The notes below the pieces were generated by a model that searched no databases, was not told the origin of the DNA, and saw nothing but the letters and a program-made list of their open reading frames with translations. Shown here in pieces: positions 1 through 8,406 of a stretch of 64,000 nucleotides of DNA. The DNA lies in assembly GCA_963726375.1 (NCBI GenBank), contig CAVSCE010000004.1, positions 15,167-79,166 on the forward strand, given 5' to 3'. The position numbers and the translations under genes were made by a program. Numbering within the stretch: the stretch's first letter is position 1; every line of letters begins with the position of its first letter. Source of the DNA: UTCFX2 sp963726375 (GTDB lineage: Bacteria > Chloroflexota > Anaerolineae > Anaerolineales > UBA4823).

Positions 1-443
1 CTGTCTACGCGCAGCACGGCGGTCAGCACCTCGCTCTCGACGCTCATCCCCGCCGGCAGGTCCGTTTCCGCGACAAGCTCCAGCCGGATCGGGTGGCCGT
101 GGGAGAGCGAGCGCCCATATCCGGAGGGGATCACCAGCGCGGCAGCCAGGTCCCCATCAGCCACCAGAACCCCCAGCTCATCCGGCGTCAGGCTGCCGGT
201 TTTATCGAGCTTGATCAGCTCGGACTTCTCCAGCTGTTCGATCAGCCGGGCGCTGACCCAGCTCTGGTCCTGGTCGAGCAGCCCGACCGGGAGGCGCGGG
301 TCGCCGGTCTTGTCGAAGGCCCCGAATGCAAAGCCTAACAGCAGCGTCATCACGACGGGCATGATCAGCAGGAACAGGAAGACGATCCGGCTGCGGAAGA
401 GCTGGAGCAGGTCTTTGCGGGCGATGTTGAGGACGTAGTACAT
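1..443 (-). CDS. ABC-2 type transporter permease, partial (C-terminus beyond window)
   Basis: The complement reads from an ATG at 443 without a stop to the window edge. The protein begins MYYVLNIARKDLLQLFRSR and continues with a hydrophobic helix (IVFLFLLIMPVVMTLLLGF, about residues 20-38). This is the usual N-terminus of ABC-2 exporter permeases: an amphipathic RKDLLQLFR segment, the first membrane helix, then a large extracytoplasmic domain. About 147 codons are visible, so most of the later membrane helices lie outside. It is the last visible gene of a minus-strand operon with a second permease and an ATPase upstream. Two permeases with one ATPase suggest a heterodimeric exporter of YhhJ/YbhFSR type; the substrate cannot be told. 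The frame is intact here. Confidence 0.85.
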   Translation of the reverse strand, partial: MYYVLNIARKDLLQLFRSRIVFLFLLIMPVVMTLLLGFAFGAFDKTGDPRLPVGLLDQDQSWVSARLIEQLEKSELIKLDKTGSLTPDELGVLVADGDLAAALVIPSGYGRSLSHGHPIRLELVAETDLPAGMSVESEVLTAVLRVD

Positions 444-574
444 TTTTTTGCCACTGATAGACGCAGATAAACGCAGAAAAAAACTTTGATTCCTTGATTC
501 CTTCGCGTTTTAATCTCTATTCATAGTCCTTTGCAACCTTTGCGGTGAAGGTCTTGTTCTAAGCATACCTTCTT

Positions 575-1888
575 CTAAACCTCCAGAACTCCGATCCCAA
601 AGAAGATCGCGCTCCAGGCGAGCATCCCGGCCACCCGCGGCAGCAGGAGCGCAAGCGGCTGGCCGTCCATCGCCGCGAGCAGCCCGCCTGCCGCCCAGCC
701 CTGCGGCACCAGCAGCGCAACGGTCTCACCCATCCTGGCAGCCGCCGGCGAGCCCATCGCGAAGATCTGGACGATCCCAATCATCCCGGTGATCGTGAGC
801 ACGCCCCCAAAGATCACCCCGCCGCCGCGGCTGCTGGGGCGGATCGAATTCAAGAAGACGCCGAACGAAGCCGCAGCCGAGACGATCCCAAGCGCAACCG
901 CGATCACAGACCGGAAACCGGCCCCAATGGATTCCGAAGATCAGCCCGGAGGCGCTCAGCAGCACGCTGACCTGGATCAGCACGGTCAGGAATACCGCCA
1001 GGAATTTCCCGGCGAGGATCGCGGCCTGCGAGGTGGGGGTCGTAAACAGGCGCTGGAGCGTGCGGCGCTCTTCCTCCAGCAGGATGCTTTCTCCGGTCGA
1101 GGCGCCGGTGTAGAAGGCGTAGAAGATCATCATCCCACCCATGATCGGGCCGACGATCGCCAGCACCGGGTTGGTTTCTTCGGCAGTTTCTGCCTCTGGC
1201 GCGGCGAGGCGGATGCTTGCAGGGCTGCGGACCTCGAGCAGGTCGGCGGAGAGGTCCTCCGAGTCAGCCGGCGAGGTCTCCAGGAAGCGCGAGACGAGCC
1301 AGCCTATTCGGGCCGGGTCGACCGCTTCGGGCTGGTCCAGCGCCAGGCGGATCAGGATCTTGACGCCTGAGATGCCGTCCATGAACTGGTTCAGGATCGA
1401 CTCCACGACCGCCGGACCAAGGCTCAGGGTCGGGTCGAGGTAGAGCTCGAGGGTTGATTTCTCGTACGGCTCGGAAAATGGCGTGAAAAGCCGGCGGGGA
1501 TGACCAGCGAGACCCCGGCTTCGCCTCGGTCTACGAGGCTGCGGGAAGCGCCGGCTTCGTCCGCCCGCACGACCTCGATCAGCTCGGAGAGGTCCTCGCT
1601 CTCCAGGACGCTGACGACGAGCTCGGCGAGGGTGTCGGCCCGGACGCCGCCCGGGATGCTGCCAGAGCTGGCTTGCAGGCGCGGTCCGTCTTTGTCGAGG
1701 TTGACGACGGCCACCCGGGTGCGCGGCAGGTCGAACTCGGCCTCGCCGGCTGAGCTCCCGAACATCAGGTAGAACAGCCCGGTGATCATCAGCGGGACTC
1801 CGAACATGAATACCCAGGCCGAAGCGCTGCGGAAGGCGCTTCGGAGGTCTTTCAGGGCGATGTCGAAGGATTTCTGGACAGGTGTCAA
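575..1888 (-). CDS. ABC-2 type transporter permease (two compensating frameshifts)
   Basis: Three consecutive minus-strand frames together make one permease of about 438 residues. The N-terminal part (1888 to about 1480) starts MTPVQKSFDIALKDLRSAF and has one helix. The middle part (about 1480 to 920) holds the rest of the extracytoplasmic domain, then the cytoplasmic loop with EEERRTLQRLFTTP and the next helix. This EExRxTxxRLxTTP motif is typical of ABC-2 permeases. The last part (907 to 575) holds the final helices. Frames one and three are the same, so the two shifts cancel, as expected from two single-base indels. The neighbouring permease (1-443) and ATPase (2229-3177) are its likely partners. 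Start at 1888 is supported by alignment with the other permease's N-terminus. Confidence 0.85.
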
Positions 1889-2228
1889 GGCGGCTTTTGA
1901 TCTTGTTCCATTTCTTCAAAGATTGAAACGCGAAGACGCAAAGGACGCAAAGATGTTTTATCTGTCATTGCGAAAGTGGTGTTCTTCCCGGCGAACCTGA
2001 CCACCTGTCCGCGCTCTTCGTGGGCGTACTCTGTGGAGCAATCCCAGCTTTCATAGGAGGAAGATTGCTTCGCCGCAAAGACATCAAAATTGTCATTGCG
2101 AGGAAGGCGTTCTTCCTGACGAAGCAATCTCTTGGCTTGCAGGAACGGGATTGCTTCGTCGCAAAAGGCGCTCATCGCAATGACACCCGACTTCGCCGCA
2201 TAGGGCGCTCCTTGCAATGACACTGGAT
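1889..2228. other. Gap between ATPase and permease genes, filled by repeats
   Basis: This 340-base stretch inside the exporter operon carries no gene. About 1917-1955 is a run of CGCAAAG-type repeats and 1966-2222 is a composite of palindromic ATTGCGAGG-type repeat units. Confidence 0.7.
1966..2222. repeat. Composite of ATTGCGAGG-type palindromic repeats
   Basis: The units contain GTCATTGCGA or its complement TCGCAATGAC, GAAGCAATC/GATTGCTTC cores and GGCGTTCTTCC-like spacers. The best unit (2093-2182) opens with GTCATTGCGAGGAAGGCG and closes with the complementary GCTCATCGCAATGAC. A first unit (1966-2080) contains the 21-base string at 2025-2045 that recurs exactly at 52877-52897. No reading frame is conserved, so this is a non-coding dispersed repeat that has entered the exporter operon. 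Confidence 0.75.
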
Positions 2229-3177
2229 TTAGTCCCGAAGAGCGCGGCCGGTCAGGTGCAGGAAGACCGTCTCCAGGTTCGGCTCCTCGATCTCCACCGC
2301 CTGGACGTGCACATCGAGCTTTTTGAGCGCCTCGAACAGGCCGGGGAGCGCCTGGGCGCCGTCTTCTGCAAGCATCGTGAGCTGTCCGTCGTCCAGGCTG
2401 ACCTGCTCCACGCCCGACTGGCTGCGGCAGGCTTCCTGCAGGCTTTGCGGGTCGGCGTGCGAGGCAGTGAACGAAAGGCTGATGCGGTCCTTTTCGCCCA
2501 CCAGGCTTGACCAGCTCGGACTGCGAGCCGAGCCCGATCAGCTCGCCGTGGTCCATGATCGCGATGTGGTCGGAGAGCTCCTCGGCTTCTTCCATGTAAT
2601 GGGTGGTGTAGAGCACGGTCATGCCCTGGTTCTTCAGCTCCACGACGCTGTCCAGGATGCTGCGGCGCGACTGCGGGTCGATCCCGACGGTCGGCTCGTC
2701 CATGTAGATCACCCTGGGTTTGTGCAGCAGCGCGACGCCGATGTTGACCCGGCGCTTCATCCCGCCGGAGTATTTCTGCACCCGGTCGTTCGAGCGGGCT
2801 CGTTCAGACCGATCAGGTTCGAGCATCTCGTCGACCCGGTTTTTAGCGCCGAGCCGCGCAGCCCGTACATCTTGCCCCAGAAGGTCAGGTTCTCGCGGGC
2901 GGTCAGGTCTTCGTACAGGGCGATCTCCTGCGGGACGACCCCGAGCAGCTTCTTGACCTCCCCCGGCTCGGTCAGGATCGAGTGGCCGAGCAGGCGCGCC
3001 TCGCCGGAATCCGGGCGCAGCAGGCAGCACAGGATCGAGATCGTGGTGGTCTTGCCGGCGCCGTTCGGCCCGAGCAGGCTGAAGATCTCGCCCTCCTGAA
3101 CTTCGAAGCTCAGGTCGCGCACCGGCCTGCAGGCTGCCGAAGGATTTGGAGAGGTGGAGGACTTCGATCGCGGGCAA
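2229..3177 (-). CDS. ABC transporter ATP-binding protein (multiple frameshifts)
   Basis: Joined frames give an exporter ATPase of about 315 residues. Visible motifs are Walker A GPNGAGKTT (residues about 38-46), the Q-loop region VVPQEIALYEDLTARENL, signature YSGGMKRR, Walker B VIYMDEPTVGID and the H-loop TTHYMEEAEEL. The C-terminal segment with IEEPNLETVFLHLTGRALRD is the usual end of DrrA-type ATPases of drug/ABC-2 exporters. Frame changes lie near 3120, 2850-2800 and 2510. The start appears to be a TTG at 3177, preceded by AGGAGGTC at 3188-3181. It begins 12 bases after the nucleotidyltransferase stop, so the genes are probably co-transcribed. It would power the two permeases downstream. 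Confidence 0.88.
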
Positions 3178-3189
3178 AATGACCTCCTA

Positions 3190-3766
3190 TCAGGCGCCCT
3201 GAAGAGCCCGCTCCAGAAGATCGGCTACCCCCAGCTCAACAGCCCAGCGGCGCAGGTAAACAAGGTCAAGCTCGCCTGCTTTCGTACGCAGCACCCCCAT
3301 GATATCCTTCCATTGACGGTCTGATGTCTCATCCCCCAAACGATACCTTTCCAATTTTGATAAAAGGATATCTTCCGGGCTGGTCATATAGATCTTATGC
3401 TCTGGTTGGTTTGTGATGGCAACTGGAGCGCGCCGTTCAAGCTCCATCCGATCAAAATCACGATCCTTTGGTATGAATATATCTACTTTGAACGCGGTTT
3501 CATAATGGATCAAGTTGAAGCTGCTTCGATTTATCACCGCGCTCCATGATCATCAGGTCATCCGCGTAAAAATCGGGTTTTAAAGCATCAAGAAGAAGCG
3601 GGATATGTTCCAGCTGCACGTCGGCGAGAATATCGATATCTAAGGTTGAGCGCATCACCCATGCAATGAGCTGGAGAGCGACCCCCCAACTGCGTATGCA
3701 ATGCCCCGTTCCTCCAGCGTACTGGTGACAAGGATCGCAACCTGGAGAATATCATCAAATTTCCAT
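3190..3766 (-). CDS. MNT-type nucleotidyltransferase (frameshifted)
   Basis: The reconstructed protein of about 190 residues starts at the ATG at 3766 and has a nucleotidyltransferase core: GGSLSSSLHG followed by RSTLDIDI, the G-S and DxD metal-binding pattern of the MNT/AbiEii-like fold. The C-terminal half has SPEDILLSKLERYRLGDE and DIMGVL, which are common in this family. Three frames are involved, with changes near 3760, 3655 and 3545. The start ATGGAAATTTGATG has one A too many: with two A's both this gene and the stop of the upstream small gene read correctly and overlap. Such pairs resemble nucleotidyltransferase toxin-antitoxin or modification modules; the target is unknown. Confidence 0.72.
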
Positions 3767-3996
3767 ACACCTTGCCAGCAAGCTCGGCGCCTAACATCAT
3801 CTCCGCCAGCAGCCGCCTGACCTGTTCCGGAGAAGCGCCTGGGTGGCGCCTCCGTATGCCGCTGACGGCTAACTGGGTCGACGGTTTGATTGAGATCAGC
3901 TACGATCGCCATCTTCTTCCAGGAAGGCATCTGGCGAATGATCTCGATCTGGAGTTTTTCGATCTTCGGGTGCGTATCGGAAAGCCCGGCGCTCAT
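3755..3996 (-). CDS. Small conserved protein paired with nucleotidyltransferase
   Basis: From the ATG at 3996 the first 40 codons read MSAGLSDTHPKIEKLQIEII and MAIVADLNQT. After one frame change near 3880 the reading continues with SGIRRRHPGASPEQVRRLLA and ends ELAGKVYG at about 3757. The length is about 80 residues, soluble and charged. In many bacteria a protein of this pattern lies directly upstream of a nucleotidyltransferase and overlaps its start, as here (about 12 bases). Its function is not established to my knowledge; a partner or antidote role for the next gene is an inference from the pairing. Confidence 0.6.
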
Positions 3997-4069
3997 GGTT
4001 TCAGTATAGCATAATGCTGTTGCGTTCTCTGCGCCCTTCGCGGTGAGATCGATTAAAATAGCCTGTCGT

Positions 4070-4423
4070 CTACTCCATCACGGGCTGGAGCAGGCCGAAG
4101 CGGTTGCCCTCCAGGTCGGCGCCGTAGACGAACCAGCCGATCCCGGGGATCATGTCCTTTTTGCCCTTGATCTTGCCGCCGGAGGCCAGGACGCGGGCGA
4201 TGGCGGCGTCGATGTCGTCCACGGCGATCGTGTTGACCGTGGTTTTATGGCCGCGGTGGGCTTTATACAATGCTCCGCCGATCCCGCCCTCGCCGGCATC
4301 GACCAGGTAGTAATCCTCCCCCTCCCCCCAGGAGCTGATCTTCCAGCCGAAGACTTCAGTGTAGAACTTGACCGCGGAATCGAAATCCTTGATCGGGATC
4401 TCAAAATGGACTACGCCTGACAT
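4070..4423 (-). CDS. VOC (glyoxalase/bleomycin resistance) family protein
   Basis: An intact 117-residue protein starting MSGVVHFEIPIKD and ending GNRFGLLQPVME. It shows the VOC pattern: FEIPIKDFDSAVKFYTEVFGW (beta strand, helix, then FGW) at residues 7-27, and a second betaalpha unit with VDDIDAAIARVLASGGKI and the strand GADLEGNRFGLLQ near the end. Homologues of this short form are annotated as glyoxalase-like proteins; the metal ligands are not complete enough to claim glyoxalase I activity. A GAGGCACC segment precedes the start. It is alone on its strand between the nucleotidyltransferase pair and a plus-strand kinase. Confidence 0.85.
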   Translation of the reverse strand: MSGVVHFEIPIKDFDSAVKFYTEVFGWKISSWGEGEDYYLVDAGEGGIGGALYKAHRGHKTTVNTIAVDDIDAAIARVLASGGKIKGKKDMIPGIGWFVYGADLEGNRFGLLQPVME

Positions 4424-4792
4424 GGGTGCCTCCTGTGAGAAAGTAAAAAGAAAATGTGAAAACCAGCCGGGCTATCCCCGGGATGACGAACTAATCGGAT
4501 AGATTTAAATCCAATTCTATCACCGCAGCCTGATCCATACAAGCACATTCCATCGATCCAGGAGAGAATCCGACGCCATTACCCCGCTAATAAAACATGT
4601 CACTTTTTCGGTTGGGGATATGGGCTTTTCTTAAATATCTGTGCCCATCTGCGTTCATGAGCGGTCGAATAAAGCAGCTTCCGCTCCCGGCGATTGACCC
4701 CCTCCAAAATTAGTCGTACAATGATGCTGCACATCTCGTCCGCACTCTTGCTCCCCGAAATATATAAGGGCGTCGAGCGTTGATCGGGACTT
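4424..4792. other. Intergenic region without recognised gene
   Basis: This 370-base divergent gap lies between the VOC gene and the first kinase. It holds one copy of a 19-base motif (4598-4616) also present at 20373-20391. Open frames here show no similarity I recognise. Confidence 0.5.
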
Positions 4793-6461
4793 ATGCCTTC
4801 ACCCCCAGCCCTCTGGCCGTCATTCCTGACGGTTCTTCTTTTAATTCTGCTTTCAATTTTCAGCTGGCGCAGGCGCAGCGTTCCCGGCGCCGTGCCTTTC
4901 ACGTCGCCTGCCTGATCGCAGCGTTGTGGGCGGCCGGCTCTGTGATGGAAATTAGCCGCCGCGGACTTTGAGGCCAAGGTCTTCTGGACCAAGGTTCAGG
5001 GAGCCTGCATGGTGCCTATGGCCACCGCCGTGCTCTGTTTTGCGCTGGAATACGGCTGGCCCGGCCGCTGGCTGACCCGGCGCAACATCGTCCTTCTGTC
5101 CATCCCGCCGCTGGTGATCCTGCTGTTGATCATGACGAACGACCTCTACCACCTGGTGTGGAGCGGGTTCGACTACGAGGGAAGGGTGGTGCCGCACCGC
5201 CAGCCGACGGACTGGATTTTCATCGCCTATGGGTATTTGCTGGGCATCGCCGACCTGATCGTTTTCGTCTGGCTGTTCGTTCGCTCACCGCAGCACCGCT
5301 GGCCGGTGGTCTTCATGCTGATCGGACTGGTTGGTGGGCGCCTGCTCTTCATACTGGAGCCAGTCCAGGGGCTCCTGCCTTCAATGCTCATCGACATGCC
5401 CCCGGTTGCGTTTGAGTTCCTGATGTATGCCATCGCGCTGTTCGGCTTCCGGATTTTCGACCCGATCCCGCTGGCGCGCCAGGCGGTGATCAGCCAGATG
5501 CGCGACGGCGCGCTGGTGCTGGATCCTGGCGGGCGGGTGGCCAGCCTGAACCCGGCCGCACAGCGGATCTTGGGTGGATCCGCCGACCAGCTCAAGGGCC
5601 AGCCCGATCGCGCAAGCTGCTGCCTGCCTGCCCGGATGAGGTGCTCGCGGACGTGAAGGAAACCGAAATCGAGCTCATCCTCGGACCCGGGCAGGCGCTC
5701 CGGAGCTACACCCTGGTGATCTCGCCGCTGAAAGACTGGCGCGGGCTGGACGTCGGCCGGCTGCTGATGCTGCACGATGTGACCGAGCAGAAGCGGGCCC
5801 AGGCGCAGATCGTCGAGCAGCAGCGGGCGCTGGCGACCCTCCAGGAGCGTGAGCGCCTGGGGCGCGAGCTGCACGACGGGATCGGCCAGGTGCTGGGTTT
5901 TGTCAAGCTGCAGGCCGAAGCCGCCCGCACCCGGCTGGCGCTGGACCAAAAAATGGAGGCGGACGAGGATCTGAAGAAGCTTTCTGAGGTCGCCCAGGAA
6001 GCCCAGATCGACGTCCGCGAGTACATCCTGGGCACGAAATCCGCCGCTTCTGGCCAGGACGGCTTTCTATCCAAGCTGCGGGGGTATCTGCAGCGCTACA
6101 GCGAGCATTACGGGCTGAACACGGTCTTGATCGAGCCCCCGATTGGAACGACGAGCTCCTGGAGCCGATCGTCGAGGCGCAGCTGCTGCGGATCATCCAG
6201 GAATCGCTGAGCAACGCCCGCAAGCACGCCAGGGCGCAGAACGTCCAGTTGCTGATCCACCACGACGGTACAAAGGCGCAGGTGGTCGTGCAGGACGACG
6301 GCGTCGGATTTGATCCGCAGTCGCTGACGGTCGCAGGGGCTCAAAAGTACGGGCTTGGTTTTATGCGCGATCGCGCCGAAGCGGTCGGCGGCAGCCTCGA
6401 GATCTACTCCGCGCCCGGGCAGGGGACGCGGGTGACGGTTGTATTACCCTTGAAGGAATGA
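4793..6461 (+). CDS. 7TM-type sensor histidine kinase, NarL-family partner (frameshifted)
   Basis: Joined frames from the ATG at 4793 give about 555 residues. Residues 1-215 form a seven-helix sensor region of the histidine-kinase N-terminal 7TM type (first helix SFLTVLLLILLSIFSW; later SPQHRWPVVFMLIGLVGG and FGFRIFDPIPLARQAV). A PAS-like domain follows (GALVLDPGGRVASLNPAA). Then comes a HisKA_3 dimerisation helix with the phospho-accepting H in RERLGRELHDGIGQVL (near residue 360), and a HATPase_c domain with SLSNARKHARAQ (N box), DDGVGFDP (G1) and GLGFMRDRAEAVGGSL (G2). Frame changes are near 4905, 4955, 5620 and 6145. It pairs with the LuxR-type regulator at 6934. It is about as long as its paralogue at 53908 and collinear with it. 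Confidence 0.88.
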
Positions 6462-6530
6462 CCCGGTGACGCTGAGACGGGGTGAATGGGTGAGGCGGAG
6501 TTGAGGGATGAGGTGAAATGGAGATGAGGA

Positions 6531-6941
6531 ATGGGAAGTAATATCAGGCATTTCCGCGAATTGGATGCATATAAGCTGGCGATGGAAGCTGCAATGGATA
6601 TTTTCAGGCTGACAGGTCATTTTCCGGTTGAGGAAAAGTATTCGCTCACAGATCAGGTTCGGCGTAGCTCCAGGTCAGTCTGCGCCAATATTGCCGAAGC
6701 CTGGAGAAAGCGCCGTTATCCCGCTGCGTTCGCCGCCAAACTCAGTGACGCCGAGGCCGAGGCCGCCGAAACCGAGGTCTGGCTTGAGATCTCCGTCCGC
6801 TGCGGCTATCTGGAACCAGCCAAATCGGCCGGGCTCGAACATCAATACGAACATATTATCGGGAAACTTGTCAAAATGATCTCACATCCAGAGCAGTGGA
6901 TCATCCGCACTGGCCAAGAAGAAGGATGCAACAATGCCTGA
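6531..6941 (+). CDS. Four-helix bundle protein (S23/IVP family)
   Basis: An intact 136-residue protein. The family hallmarks are at the start: FRELDAYKLAMEAAMDIFRLT, then FPVEEKYSLTDQVRRSSRSV and CANIAEAW, followed by a helix rich in Ala/Glu and ISVRCGYLE. This is the 23S rRNA intervening-sequence protein family (four-helix bundle), best known from insertions in rRNA genes but also found elsewhere. Here it sits between a histidine kinase and its response regulator, and its stop overlaps the regulator start by 8 bases (ATGCCTGA at 6934-6941), suggesting translational coupling. The role is unknown. The paralogous cassette at 53.9-56.9 kb lacks it. Confidence 0.88.
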   Translation: MGSNIRHFRELDAYKLAMEAAMDIFRLTGHFPVEEKYSLTDQVRRSSRSVCANIAEAWRKRRYPAAFAAKLSDAEAEAAETEVWLEISVRCGYLEPAKSAGLEHQYEHIIGKLVKMISHPEQWIIRTGQEEGCNNA

Positions 6942-7689
6942 TTCACCGCGTCCCCTTCTCTCCAGAGTCTCCGCGTCCTCCTCTTCCGCCTCTTCGCCTC
7001 GCTCCTCGTCCGAGTCTCTCATCTTCAAATCATGCTGGCGGACGATCACCCGCTCTTCCTGGACGGGCTCAAAAACCTGCTCAGCGCTCACGGGGTGAAG
7101 GTGCTGGGGACGGCGCGCGACGGCCTGGAAGCGCTGGAGAAAGCGCGCAGCCTGCGCCCGGATGTGATCCTGATGGACATCCAGATGCCGCGCTGCGACG
7201 GGCTGTGCGCCACCCGGTTGATCAAGGCCGAGCTGCCCGAGATCAAGATCGTGATGCTGACGATGTCCAGCGACGACGACGACCTGTTCGAAGCGATCAA
7301 ATGCGGCGCCTGCGGCTACCTTCTCAAGACGCAGGACACCGAGGAGTTCTTCGGCCATCTGGCAGCGCTGGAGCACGGCGAGCCGCCGCTCTCGCCGGGG
7401 CTGGCGGCCAGGATCCTGCGGCAGCTCAGCCAGCAGGGGCTCGAAAAAATGGCGACCACAGCCGTGAATGCGGAAGCCGATCCCGAAAAGAGAAGCCCTG
7501 ACCCCCCGCGAGCAGGAGGTGCTGACCCTGGTCGCGCAGGGGATGACTTATAAGGAAGCCGGGGCGGCGCTGTATCTTTCGGAGCGCACGATCAAATACC
7601 ACATGGGTGAGATCATCGCCCGGCTGCACCTGGAGAACCGCGCCCAGGTGATCGAGTATGCCAGGAAATCGGGGATGGTGAAGTTCTGA
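6934..7689 (+). CDS. LuxR/NarL-type response regulator (frameshifted)
   Basis: A receiver domain is followed by a LuxR-type helix-turn-helix, about 250 residues. The receiver has the acidic pair in LADDHPLFLDGL, the phospho-acceptor Asp in PDVILMDIQMP, Thr in VMLTMSS and Lys in GYLLKTQD. The output domain has LTPREQEVLTLVAQGMTYKE and ERTIKYHMGEIIARLHLENR, a NarL-class recognition helix. The likely start is the ATG at 6934 (MPDSP...), matching the MPDTP start of the paralogue at 55621; frame changes occur near 7030 and 7490. The gene overlaps the upstream four-helix-bundle gene and should be phosphorylated by the kinase at 4793. Its targets are unknown. Confidence 0.88.
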
Positions 7690-7839
7690 GGCGGGGAATA
7701 ACAGACGCGGTAACACGGGGAGCGAGCGGGGTAAGGGAAGAAATGGTGAAAGGGGGAGAGCAGGCCACGCTGAGATAGAAATCAAGTGAGAGGGCGGCGG
7801 ATTGAACTGCATTTCTTGCGGTCAAAATGCAATAAATTA

Positions 7840-7895
7840 AAAAAGTACAGTCTTCACCTGCTGGAGACTGTACTTTTTAAGGCACTGGACTGTAC
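7840..7895 (+). terminator. Terminator hairpin with alternative pairing partner
   Basis: A perfect 14-base stem (7840-7853 with 7865-7878, loop 7854-7864) is flanked by A and T runs, a good bidirectional terminator after the response regulator. The core GTACAGTC (7845-7852) can also pair with a second GACTGTAC copy at 7888-7895, so two structures compete. The rest of the 7690-7990 gap shows no gene. Confidence 0.7.
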
Positions 7896-7990
7896 CCGAA
7901 GGACATGGTCAGGGCGGGGCACTGGCGCGAAGATAGGGATGTCGAAGGATGAAATCCTCCGATCCTCGCGCACCCAATTGGGAGAGTCCG

Positions 7991-8355
7991 ATGAAAAAAG
8001 TAGCGCTGTACGGAAATTCCCTGGTCGTCTCAAGCATCGCTGCCAGCCTTAATAAAATATCTGATCTCCAGATTTTCCTCTGAACCCGGCTGCGCCTGAT
8101 CCCAAAAATCAGCTGTTAGACCTGCAGCCGGACATCATCCTCTTCGACCTTGCATCAACCGAACCGGGCTGGCTGATCACGCTCTGGAAGGAGCAGCCTG
8201 AACTTCTGCTGATCGGCGTGGACCAGGACAAAGGCTCGGCAATGATGTTCTCCAGCCAACCTGCCCGGTTGATGACGACCGAGGACCTGCTCGAGGCGAT
8301 CGCCAGCCGTCCCGGGAACGAATTTGACGTTCCTGCGGATGACCAGCTGCACTGA
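7991..8355 (+). CDS. Receiver-like small protein (frameshifted)
   Basis: From the ATG at 7991 the protein starts MKKVALYGNSLVVSSIAASL. After one frame change near 8080 it continues with LQPDIILFD, LLLIGVDQDKG and MTTEDLLEAIASRP, ending at 8355 (about 121 residues). The beta1-helix1 start and the PDIILFD strand look like a degenerate receiver fold, but the usual acidic pair after beta1 is replaced by YGNS, so phosphorylation by the normal mechanism is doubtful. It is collinear with the protein at 56481, which also follows a kinase/regulator pair and a hairpin. Such proteins recur in this group; function unknown. A regulatory role with the adjacent two-component system is inferred from context. 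Confidence 0.72.
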
Positions 8356-8406
8356 TGGAAGCCGTGAATTGAAAGTCAGAAAATGATTATCAGAAAGGTG
8401 GAAGAG

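Noticed and set aside
1966..2222. Possible insertion sequence in the exporter operon
   Set aside because: There are inverted arms but no transposase-like frame; it is a short palindromic repeat.
4600..4992. Minus-strand open frame of 130 codons
   Set aside because: It overlaps the first kinase's membrane segment on the other strand and has no ribosome site or family pattern.
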